DNA of 64,000 nucleotides from Chlorokybus atmophyticus (lineage: Eukaryota > Streptophyta > Chlorokybophyceae > Chlorokybales > Chlorokybaceae), in assembly GCA_009103225.1 (NCBI GenBank), contig RHPI01002888.1:41401-105400 (forward strand). Direction: 5' to 3'. Positions 49,012-59,551 of the stretch are shown here, one piece after another; positions within the stretch are counted from its first letter, which is position 1, and each line of letters starts with the position of its first letter. A program made the translations under genes and the position numbers. The notes beneath the pieces are model-generated. The model was not told where the DNA came from, did not search any database, and saw nothing but the letters and a program-made list of their open reading frames with translations.

Positions 49012-51863
49012 CTAAGCACACATGACTTGGTCGCAAACCTGCACAACAGCAAGCTCAGTCTGGCAAGTGCTGAAGTTTATTGTGCTCACAACATCATGAC
49101 TGCCATGCACACACGCAGCTCTTCACAGTCATAATGTGCCATGGCAGCGCCTCAGCAAGTGCTTCGTAAAGGCTTACGCAGCAAGGAAGAGGGTGAGAGT
49201 GACGTACCTGCAATGCTTGGCCTGCAAAGAAACGCACGTCAACATCCGGGTCTTCATGCAGCTCTAGAAGGGTCGGCCTGATGGTATTCTCGACAACAGA
49301 GTGGTCAACAATGGGGATAAGGCCCTGGAGCATTTTGGCCACATTGAACTTGATATTGGGCACTTTGTCCTTGGCGGCGTTCACCACCACGGGCAGCATG
49401 GTCTGGCAGGTAATCTCTCCACCGACAACGGGTGCAAGTAGAGAAATGGCAAACAGCACTGTCATGCGGTATAGGTAGTTCTTGATCATTGGGTTCTTGA
49501 CCATGTCCAGCACCTGCAAGATATTCGTTTTGACGGACTGTGACCGTGCTGATAATCATGGTGCGGTTCAGTAGATCATGACAAGAATAACTTTGTGTAG
49601 ACCTATATGTACCTGAGGAATGATGTGTTGCTGTGCCCACTCCACTCCAAATTCTTCGGCAAGCCGCTTGAGGTTGTGCGTGGCAGCTTCTCTAATGGAG
49701 TACACTTGATCGCCCAACCAGGCCATGCACAGCTCCCCCAGCTTACCATCAAAGAACTGGACACCCAGCTGGCTTGCAAGCAAAGGGATGTACTCAATGA
49801 TTGCCAACCGCACACGCCAATGCCGATCCTCAGCAAGCTCCACAATTGCTGGAAGCAGAGACTGTGACAAGAGGTCTATTCCAATCACCTGGTTGACCTG
49901 TACAAGTACCCGAGGTTGTAGAAAATCTGTAGAACCAATGCACAGGACGAGTTGCCAATTGCATGCACATGCTCCTACCTGGTCCAACTTGGAAATGATG
50001 TTGAGACGCACGTCAGGGAATTCGTCTTTAAGCAGGTTCAAAAAGAGGGGCAGCAAGTGGTCGATAGTAGCCTGCTTGCCTAGAACCGGCGCCAAGCCCA
50101 TGATGACTGAGGCAAGCGCGGCTCTTGCATGCTGCATTGCACAAGCATTAACATGTGTGCAGGCCCTTAACATGCTTGATAAAGGCGCACAAGCACTGGG
50201 TGATTATCACTCCAGTAAATCATCCATGTAAAGCAAGAACAAAAAGCGACGAGGAAAAATGCAACTGTACCTGTGATGAGTCTGATGCGAGTTCCTTCAC
50301 GCAAGGCAAGATGGTCTTGATGGATTGCTCATTGTTTACCAGTGCACAAAACCGCGCCACCTTGCCAGCTGCAGCAATGCGCACTTCTGCCTCAGTGTCG
50401 CGCAGCAACTGCACATAAGCTGGCACCAGCTCTTGCCTACAAGACACAGAGGTTACAGCGCCTTGGAATAACCTCATGCATGCTACACTCACAGAAGCTC
50501 CGGCAGAACTCCAAGTACAACGCAAGCTGCGGTCATGCAACTTTCAGCACTGCTTGCATGTAGTACCTCGACAACTCGGGGCCTATTGCTTCGCACAGCT
50601 CGTAAAGCTGGTTGGCAACCATGTAACGGACACGCCACGACTTATCCTGTTGAGCGGTTGCACGCGTTGGTGTCAGTAGAAACTCAAGTGGCTTATGCAC
50701 ACATATACGCAACACGAGTGCATACCTGCGCAAACGCGCGAATAATAGGCAAGACATGCATAATGCAGTCATTGCGATCGAGTAGCCGCCCGAAAGCTGA
50801 ACAGTCCTCGACAGCCAACAACCTGACTGAATCTTGGTCTGCCACGCAGATAATCATCAGAAACTATGAATATGTTGCAGTAGTAAACCGCACACATAAC
50901 GCCAGCGACAGTGCGACATGCCATGTTGAGGTGTTGTACGCACCGTCTTGAGTAAGGTGCGTAAAGAGAGCCATGATCTCAGTTTTTACATACTCAGGCT
51001 CAGCCTTGGCGGCAAACTTGCCGAGATGCAGTGCAGCCGCCCTCCGCACCATGGGTGTATCATCATGGCACAATTGTGCAAAGAGAGCTCGCAGTTCGCC
51101 TCGCGTGCTGGAAGGTGCTCGAGGGTAGGCAACATGGAAAAGACCACAAGCTGAGACCCTCGCTGTGAACCATTCGCCAGTTGCTAAGCGCTTGATGAGA
51201 GGAATCAAGTACTCGGTGACATGCTGTTCTTTCAATTGCTCCCCAACCTGCACAGCCGACACGATGCGCTCACGGTTCACAACAGAATCTGATCATCTCA
51301 CTACAACATGCATTGCGATGGTCAAGTACGCATGTCAAGTGAAAAACATTAAGGAGTCCAGCAGGCAGTAACGCTGAGAATGAAAGACACAAGCAGTGAT
51401 TGTGTCTAAGGTAACAGCTACCTTGCCAAGCGACTCCACTGCTTTGTCCCTCACAACTGTTTCCTCAACAGTTGAGAGCGTTTCCAGTGGAACAAGCAAC
51501 ACATAAGCATGCTCTGGGCCGCCGACATGTGGCACAAACTTTCCCAATTCCTCTGCCAATGCCAGAAGCACCTGCGAATGAAGGCCCACCTGAATACAAC
51601 GCTCCTGACACTGTTGAGCAATTGCTGCCAATGCATTGCATCTGCCACTGCTCCAGACCGAAAGAGCAAGAGGGCACCTCATCCTCGTCATCGTTGCTCT
51701 CATTCAGGAAGGGTATCAACTCTTTCCTCGTGCGCTCTTCGCCCAGAGCAAATGCAATGGTCGAAAGTCTGCGGATGCTGTTGAGCCGTAGCTGTACATC
51801 TTCGTTCTTCAGCTCGTCAATAAGTACAGCGATTGGATATAGAGAGTCCTCCTCCATAGCCAT
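49012..51863 (-). CDS. PP2AA: PP2A 65-kDa scaffold subunit A
   Basis: Ten exons: 51678-51863, 51422-51571, 50944-51247, 50726-50838, 50567-50646, 50271-50436, 49979-50131, 49613-49897, 49208-49513, 49012-49038; 1,770 nt, 589 residues, the normal family length. The protein is a horseshoe of 15 HEAT repeats that holds the catalytic C and regulatory B subunits of protein phosphatase 2A. The start [18 protein letters not shown] is canonical; an acceptor 6 bp upstream indicates a 5' UTR intron. Conserved repeats include [63 protein letters not shown] and [16 protein letters not shown]. The last exon codes only 8 residues (VCDQVMCA), matching the short C-terminus that follows the last repeat in plants. 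Confidence 0.97.
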
Positions 51864-52992
51864 TTTGCTGCAAAAGCAACACAACTTACCAAGGGCATGT
51901 TGAATGCAGATGTTTACAGCATAACTCTAGCGATGTACAATGGGAAAAGCACAAAGCATAGATGTTACTAACATCTAAAGCTATAATCAAGCAGTAAGAC
52001 ATATACTAGAGCAAACTTCCAGCATAATCGCACTCCGACTCTGCACGTTTGACAGATATTTAATCTACGGACTAGGAGACTAGCACAAGCCGAAGTGAAC
52101 CACAGAAATCCCCAACTAAGGCGGTGAGCCAAGCTAGAAACCCACACCAGAAACACCCACACAAGCATTCCAGCGAGCCACAGCAAAAGTCACGTGCGCC
52201 CAACTACCTATGCTATCCGGCGCCAACAAATCGCCCAACTGACCACACACAGCAAGCAAGCAACAGTATACACGCTACGAAAGCGATCCAGCAGCATGTG
52301 CCAATGAACCTGGCACGTCAGCTGCGGCTCCCCCATCCAGCACATCCATAGAGCAATAACGAGCATCAAGCCACGAAGCTCAAGAATCACAGCCGCAAAC
52401 AAGCAGCTACTTACGCTGTTTCAACGTAGGCGTGGCCTAATACGTGAAGCCCCACTCCCAGCAGCACTCAAAACAACGCTTAAAGCAAGCGCAGGCAGCG
52501 CAGACGCCTCTGTAATCAGCTCAGGTACGTTACCCAACGACAAGCTCCGCGCCTCACGCAGGCCTTCTACGAGGCATCATATAAGGCCCGGAATTGCCTG
52601 CCTCCTGCTCACAGCCTTTGCCCTCCCTCACCCCGCCAACGCCGGCAGCAATGCCGCCGTCCACTCTGCTGCTTAGGGTTGTTAAAAGCTCCGTAGCAGT
52701 TAAAGCCACCTGCCGTCACAAGCCCGCCCCGCCATCCGCCGTCAAACACCGGTCGACCTGTTGCACTTTTAACAACTCTTAAGTTACGGTGAGTCGGCTG
52801 AAAGTCTGATTGCAAGCACGAATGCATCCGACGAACTCTTAAGATGTGGAAAGTTTGACCCTGGGACTTCTGTGCTGTGCTGTCGCAGTTAGTGGTTACC
52901 CGTTAAACGGGCATGCACAACAAGCAGGTGGCGGCGGCGACGGTGGCGGTGGCTTTGAGGAATTGGCGTTGACGAGTCGCTTGATTGTTGAG
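51864..52992. promoter_or_regulatory. Divergent region between PP2A-A and the AFG2-like gene
   Basis: Should hold the PP2A 5' UTR intron and promoter, and the promoter plus unassigned first exons of the AFG2-like gene. A GC-rich, Pro/Ala-coding stretch at 52590-52780 could be a first exon, but I could not connect it in frame. Confidence 0.35.
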
Positions 52993-55900
52993 TACGGGAC
53001 CTTGCTTCCCCGCTTACGTTGTCAATCGCGAGCTTCTGGCGGGATCAGTGCTGCAAGAGGTGAGGGCGTTAGCTGCCATCCAGAGGCTTGCAATGCTACT
53101 AGGTGATTTCCTTTAGCATGCAGTACTTCAACTTGCATACTTTGCTATGTCTGTTTCGGCTCATTGGTGCATTTCAGATGGCAAGGCACCGAAGCAGCTC
53201 AAACGGCACTAGCAGCAGCAAACCCCTCAGAAGTTCTTCAGAACCTGTGCATGAAGAGCCTTTAAGTGCTGTTGCAGCACAAGTTGCGGACGACAGTATA
53301 GCAGGCATGGCTTCAGCGCTGTCTGCGCTGCGCGAAATGGTGAAGTGGCCACAGCTGTACTCAGCAGAGGCGCACACACTGGGCGTTCGGGTAAGAGCTA
53401 TACCTTAGCTATGCAGGTTGCCACCAGCGGGCTTAGAAATGCTGTTCAGCGGATGCAACAGAACTGAAAGCACTCGGCGTGCAAGGTTGCATGCGCAGGG
53501 CACTGTGACAGTAGGCATGCAACACAGCTGTGACAACCATGTCAGTCAATGGCTACCGTGTAACAAATGTACCAGGACATGCATATTCGCACTGGTCGCT
53601 GCTTACAAGTACGTGTATGGGTACAGTGGCCGAGAGGGGTGCTGCTGCATGGCCCGCCAGGCGTTGGAAAGACCTTGCTGGTGCGTGCAGTTGCGCGGGA
53701 ATGTGACGCCCTGTTGCAAGTCATCGGGTGCGATTGCATGTGACGCAGTGATTGCATCTTTGGCTGCTACGGCATGTGTTAGCCAGCAGATTCATTGCAC
53801 GTGTGACGGGTTGTTATCAATTCGTTTTGCATTGAAGACCCAGCGATGTCTTCGGAGCTTACTTGGGTGAAAGTGAGCGCCGTCTGCGGGAACACTTCTC
53901 TCAAGCTGAGAATGACGCTGCAACTGGCCGTACAGTCATCCTCTTCATTGATGAGATTGATGCTTTGTGTCCGAAACGAGACTCGAGGTGCAGTTTGCTC
54001 ATGACTGTCCAAGTTGGTCTATACCTGCAATTAGGCGTGCACTACGCAAGTATATGTGCTGGTGATTGCAGTGAAGCCGGCAGTTATGTCTGCATCCTCA
54101 GCTGGTTGAATGCATATGCACTGTCACAACTGTGAATGCTTTGCAACGGTCGTGCAAGGGCGTTCAACTTTGCGTGCATCTTGTTGGCTTGCAGGAAACA
54201 GCATGAAGCCCGCGTAGTTGCGCAGCTCTTGACATTGATGAATGGTGGTTTGAGACCTGGAAGACAGGAGTCGTCTGTGGGCAGAGTGCTAGTTGTCGCT
54301 GCAACAAACAGGTCTCTCAGCACAAGTGCATGTGGCCTGTGTATAGGGACATTTTGCCGTTTCATGCACTGTTGTTCCCTCACATGACACCAGTACCACG
54401 CTTTTGTGTGCTGGCCACTTGCTGTTGTACATATTTGTGGCACCTTGTAAGTTGCAGGCCCAATGTGCTCGACCCAGCATTGAGGCGGCCAGGCCGATTT
54501 GATGGTGAACTAGCCATAGAGCTGCCAACTGTCGAGGAGCGTGTTGAGATACTGCAACTGCACGCCAAGCACTTACCGCTGGCATCAAGCGTTGATCTAC
54601 AAGCCGTTGCTGGGTCTTGCAATGGCTACAGCGGGGCAGACCTTGCTGGCCTGTGCAGGGAGGCAGCTATGGCAGCCATACGCAGAGAGATGGTATTGCC
54701 ATGCTTTGCACCCAACCTTTCTATGAACTACAACTGCTATTGCGCCCTACACATTGCATATGTTTCATGTAGAGTTTGGAGTGCTCAACCAGCGAGGTGC
54801 TTCCTTGTGACTTTCAAGAAGCTCTGAGCCGGGTTGGGCCGTCAGTAACCCGGGGCATAGCAGGTGCGTGGTAGATTGGCGCCAGTGCAATTATGGTGGG
54901 CATGTTGTACGATTGCTTAAAATACACAACATGCTGTCAAACAGTTGGCACGCCATCCACCACGTGGGCTGATATCGGCGGCTTAGACCACATCAAGCGT
55001 CGCATGAAGCAAGCCGTGGAATGGCCGATACTACACGATGCTGCGTTCAAGCGCTTGGGGTTGTCCCCGCCACGAGGGGTGCTGCTCTACGGGCCGCCTG
55101 GGTGCTGTAAAACAACACTTGCCAAAGCAGCTGCTAACGCAGCGGCTTCGACACTGTTTTCTCTGAGCTGTGCAGGTAGAAGCTCAGCTCTCATAAGCTC
55201 ATAGTACAGAAAGGAGAGGTAATGTGGATGCTAATCAAGACGTACATGCAGAGGCCTTCTCACTGTTTGTTGGCGAAGGCGAGCGGTTGCTGAGAGACAT
55301 ATTCCAACGTGCAAGGCTGGCAGCACCGTCCATTGTGTTTCTGGATGAGATGGATGCACTGGCCACCCGCAGGTGCCTACACCATCGCCGAAGCATCAAT
55401 GCAAAGCATTACCTTTGCTGTCTGTCAAGGCTTGACAAGGGTTAAATATTGTCAGATCGCAGCATGAGGGAGGCTCTGGTCATGGAGGCACGTCACCAGG
55501 TATGGCTTTGTAGAGTATGTGGCTCGAGTTGTACGTGTCAACAGGGTTGAGCATGCGATCCGGCTCTTGCATGCGCGAACTGCCAGGGTCTGCTGGGCTC
55601 AGTGAAACAGTATTGTCGTCGTCAAAACTGGCACGACTTTGACAGGCGAGCGGCTGCTTTCTGTGTTGTTGACCGAGATGGACGGATTGGAGTCTGCCAC
55701 AGGCGTACTTGTTCTCGCTGCCACGAATCGGCCAGATTCAATAGATGCGGCTCTGCTTCGACCAGGGCGTTTTGATCTGGTGCGTTCGTTGCTTGAAGAC
55801 TCCCTTTGCCAGGAGTGTTTCTTCCCAATTGAATGCCTACGTGCTTTGCGATCAGGTGCTGTACGTGCCACCCCCTGATGAGATGGGACGTTTGGAGGCA

Positions 55901-56339
55901 TTGCGCGTGCACACGCAGCGCATGCGGTTAACCGATGATGTGGATCTTGCCGCCATCGCAGCATCTACACAGCTCTTCACAGGTGTGCGCATGTGTGTTC
56001 ATGCGCCCGAGCATGTGTGCGTGTTCTCGTTTGTTCGTTTGCATAGTGCACACGCATGCATGCACGCACGCATACACACACACTCGCACGCACTGTGGTT
56101 GGCTTGGTTGTGACATGTCATCAGCCTTCGTGCTATTGCCAACAGGGGCTGAGCTGCAAGGCTTGTGTCGGGAGGCTGCCATGACAGCATTAAGGGAGGA
56201 CATTAGGGCGCCTGCCATTGCGCATAAGCACTTTGTCGCTGCCCGCGGATCAGCCAAAGCCTCTTTGACACCTCTCATGTTAGCTGCATACGAAGCCTTC
56301 CAACAAGGGCTTGGTTCCACCAAGGTGCCTGCACACTGA
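52993..56339 (+). CDS. AFG2B: AFG2B/SPATA5L1-like tandem AAA ATPase (5' end uncertain)
   Basis: Supported exons: 53178-53390, 53627-53727, 53844-53987, 54195-54311, 54458-54692, 54773-54863, 54945-55175, 55252-55372, 55456-55499, 55646-55779, 55856-55982, 56146-56339; 584 codons. An upstream exon from about 52993 ([16 protein letters not shown], donor at a GAG/gtgagg site) probably belongs to the N-terminal domain, whose remaining exons I could not place. D1: [10 protein letters not shown] (Walker A), [11 protein letters not shown] (Walker B), [22 protein letters not shown]2: [41 protein letters not shown]. The D2 GPPGC-KTT form and D1-D2 linker DIGGL are typical of AFG2-type ATPases, which act in 60S ribosome maturation with 55LCC partners. 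Cdc48/p97 is the alternative; it has a longer conserved N-domain and a GPPGTGKT D1. Confidence 0.87.
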
Positions 56340-57630
56340 TGAACACACATTGCATGGAGATCTGAAAGTTATCATTGCTGGTGTTGGATGAGTCGGACCG
56401 TACGACAGCAGCTACCAACTAGTTCCCAGCCATTAGCCAGAACAACAGCAACGTGCCTATCACACCTGGTACTGCACTGTGGAGTACTACTGGTCAAGTT
56501 GTTGTGTATCAGTTGCTGGCTCATGCATGTACGAGGGTCCACAGGCATGGACCTTTATGTGCTTTTGAGTTTGATTGACCCGCTACACTTATGTCTCAAT
56601 TGTGTAGGAGTCGTTCCAAAGATCTTGCTTTAGTGTTTGTTAGGGTGTACATTTTGTATCAACTATTCGTGCTGTAGTCACTTGCAACCAGACATACTAC
56701 TATGTCGAGTTGACACAACCAGTTGGCACGAATAACACCACAATTTCATGTAATTATACACATGGCGCATGTATACAAAGGCGTGTACAACAGGGGTATG
56801 CCACAAAGTCCGCAAGCATGGTGTTCTGGCAATCACGCCGACATACACGCAACACTCATTACACAGCCCACCACCGGGCTAGCACTAGTCTTCACACTAA
56901 CCCTATCAGCCTGTTAGTCATATGAAGCCTGCATGAAGCAATCACCTGCCCACACGGGCTGCAAGTCAGTCGCTGTTGGCCATGGCAAGGTAAACTCTTA
57001 TATTGATTTCACACATTGTACAAAAAGGTTCAGATGCTGTCCATGCCTAGCACACACAGCAGGTAATCAAAGTGGCAAGGATGGTAAGGATGGCAACAGC
57101 GACCGGGCTAGCACTAATCTACACTTCCCCTATCAGCCTGCCCCGTTAGTCATACAAAGCCTGCATGAAGCAATCACCTGCCCACACGGGCTGCAAGTCA
57201 GTCGCTGTTGGCAATGGCAAGGATGGCAACAGCAATGACGACGACTCCTTCCCTCCCTCCCTGCGGTTGTCCCTCTCCTCTGCCACTCTCTCCTGCAGAG
57301 TCGCCCACGCTCTGTTCTTCCCTCGTCACCCTAACCCTAGCGTCAGCACTGCACCGCGCAGGGTGGCTGTGTCGCAAGTGACAGTTAGGTGTCGCAGCTG
57401 GCAGTTAGGTGCTGCTGGTGGGGGTGGGGGGTGGGGGTGGGGGGTCCTGTCCTTCGCACGGGCATGTTTCTACCTCTTTATAGCTAAAATATTTGCAGAG
57501 GCCACATTGACGCATGAAGACTGCATTTGTAAACCACAGGAGATCAAAACGTCCAATTGGGAGCATGTATCCTGTCTGCCATTCTACTGATATGCAAATC
57601 CCGTGGCTAACTACCCGTGCAACTGATCCA
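56340..57630. other. Convergent intergenic spacer with a duplicated block
   Basis: 3' flanks of the AFG2-like gene and the SDR gene. It holds the 120-bp direct repeat and, at 57412-57450, a G-rich run (repeats of GGGGGTGGGG) that could form a G-quadruplex. Confidence 0.5.
56873..57222. repeat. Direct repeat of about 120 bp, 229 bp apart
   Basis: 56873-56990 and 57102-57222 share, in order, accgggctagcacta, cctatcagcctg, agcctgcatgaagcaatcac and ctgcaagtcagtcgctgttg with few differences. Between them lies a (GGCAAGGATGGTAAGGAT)-like stretch. Confidence 0.9.
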
Positions 57631-59471
57631 CTAAAATGGTGCCACCTCAAAAGTGTCATACTTTGGTGCGCCCGGGAAAGTCTGGTCGGGGTCAATGGCG
57701 GACAGCGTCTTGCCAATGCTGCGCGTATCGAACAAGGCCCTGATCACCAGGCTTGCAACATCTTCTCTGTGTATGCTGCCAACCACTTTGGTGGACTCGG
57801 TCAGGACAGCTGTCCCTGTAGCCGGCTCAGACTTCAACCCTCCAGGACGGATGATAGTCCACTCCAAACCGCTGCTCTTCAGGAAATCCTCCGCCTTTGT
57901 CTTTTCCACCAAGACAGGCTCCAAAGTCTGCCAATAGCATAAGCTTACAGCATAAACACACCATTGTTCTCAACACAATGCTGCATGTGTTGCACCGACA
58001 GCTTCGTTTACTGTACATGCTGGCAAAATAGTCTGCGAGGAACACAACACACCTGATAAACATTGGGCGGTGTGGCATCTTTGCTATCACCTGTGCCAAT
58101 ACTGGTCACAAGGACGAACCGTTTCACACCCGCCTCCTTGGCCGCCTTGATGATGTTGATGTTTCCCTCAGAGTCGGCTGCCGGATTGCTTGGTGTGCCT
58201 CCCACGGTGGAAACCACAGCATCCAAGTCCTTGCCATTGATGGCTGCCTTGACAGTATCGGGCTTGAGTGCGTCGCCCATTGCCACAATGGCCCCTGCAA
58301 CAGCGATAAGGCATATGAAAAAACTCAGGACGCAGTAGCTAAACTCTGCAACAACAGTGGTACACATGCTAAGTCTTTGCTGTATCATAATACTGACGCA
58401 GCTTTATGGAACAGAGTGGCAGCGAGCTTGCATGGATACGGGCACAAACGCACACATGCGCGTGAAGATATGCAGACGCAGCCATACGAGAGCACACCCA
58501 CATGCACACAGCCAGCTTACCATATCCTTCGATGACCTTCTGCCTTGTTCCGCTCCGCTGCAATGCTGTGACCCAGGCACCCTTTTCAGAAAGCAAGCGA
58601 GTCACTTGCAAGGCTACCCCACCGCCACCTGTGTTGTCAACCAGATGTTGTGTCCGTTCCCAACTCCACGCTGTCACTTGTGCATGGGTTTACCAACACA
58701 GTGCACAAAAAATGAATGAGGCTTACCAGCAACCAGGATGCTGGAATTATCGGGTTCAAGATCGCTGCGAACAACAGCTCGCCGCCGCTGCTGTCGGTTG
58801 TGCTCTGTGCCCCTCAGCTGCAAAGACAGTTGTACAAGATGACCACTGCTGCGCCTTAAGGGCAACCCTGCATTAGAGGACGCAACTAAGTTGACAACGC
58901 GTGTGTGCCCAAGAATGCCAGCACGGCAGAATGCACTTGGGCTGTGTGTTATGGCCAATGCAATGCAGCACTGCTGTCAGCAAATAAATCATAGACACAT
59001 GCAGTCACGCATGGCAGCATACGCAGTTGACAGCGTTGGAGTCGTGCAATCAACCAAGAAAAGGTGAGTAAACAGTACAGTAGAACACACAGTAAGAATG
59101 TAGAAATGGGCAAAGGATGGACAATGCAGCAATGCTTCCATGCATTCTGCTTACTAGAGCCATAAGCCGCAAGATGCGAGCTTTATTCACTTCTTGACAC
59201 ATGCAAAGCTCAACCAAGATCACACGCTGCAGATGGCTAGCTGCATAGAAGCCAATGCAGCATGGCCAAAGCATCCCCCCACCCGCTGAAGCTCACCTGC
59301 TGGCCGCCGAGCTGGGGAAGGATGGGCCAGCACCGTGCGCCGGGCGGCAGCTTGAGCATGCAACCGTTTGGGGACGCATGCTGCCAGCGCTCCCGCGCTC
59401 ACGCCGAGAGCCACCGCCGCCGCCATTGCACCCGCCGCCTCCGCCAGCAACAACAACAACAACAATGGCAA
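57631..59471 (-). CDS. Plastid-type atypical SDR (NAD(P)-binding, NmrA/HCF-like)
   Basis: Five exons: 59297-59471, 58727-58804, 58521-58628, 58053-58294, 57631-57927; 900 nt, 299 residues. The first ~75 residues are hydrophobic then Arg/Ala-rich, a plausible plastid transit peptide; a second Met at 59426 could be the start. ILVAGGGGVALQVTRLLSEKG forms the dinucleotide-binding turn, with a Gly run where most relatives have GATG. Further family blocks are DALKPDTVKAAINGKDLDAVVS, KEAGVKRFVLVTSIGTGDS and KSSGLEWTIIRPGGL, then IHREDVASLVIRALF. This is an atypical (extended) SDR of the group containing plant chloroplast NAD(P)-binding Rossmann proteins. The substrate is unknown. The acceptor chosen for exon 2 is the only one of three that keeps frame. 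Confidence 0.85.
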
Positions 59472-59551
59472 GCATACGCAGATCCGCTAGTTTGTTGCTG
59501 GCGCCATTGTTGGCGGCGGCGGCGGCGGGGGTGGGGTGAGGCTGAGGCGTC
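59472..59551. promoter_or_regulatory. 80-bp divergent start-to-start interval (candidate bidirectional promoter)
   Basis: The SDR start (minus) and the first acetyl-CoA synthetase Met (plus) are only 80 bp apart. The interval contains a (GGC)n run. If the synthetase starts at the internal Met (59747) the interval is 275 bp. Confidence 0.5.

Noticed and set aside
52846-53106. 86-codon Gly-rich frame upstream of the AFG2-like gene
   Set aside because: A different frame of the same bases ([16 protein letters not shown]) is a better helical match with a strong donor site; the Gly run comes from a GGC repeat.
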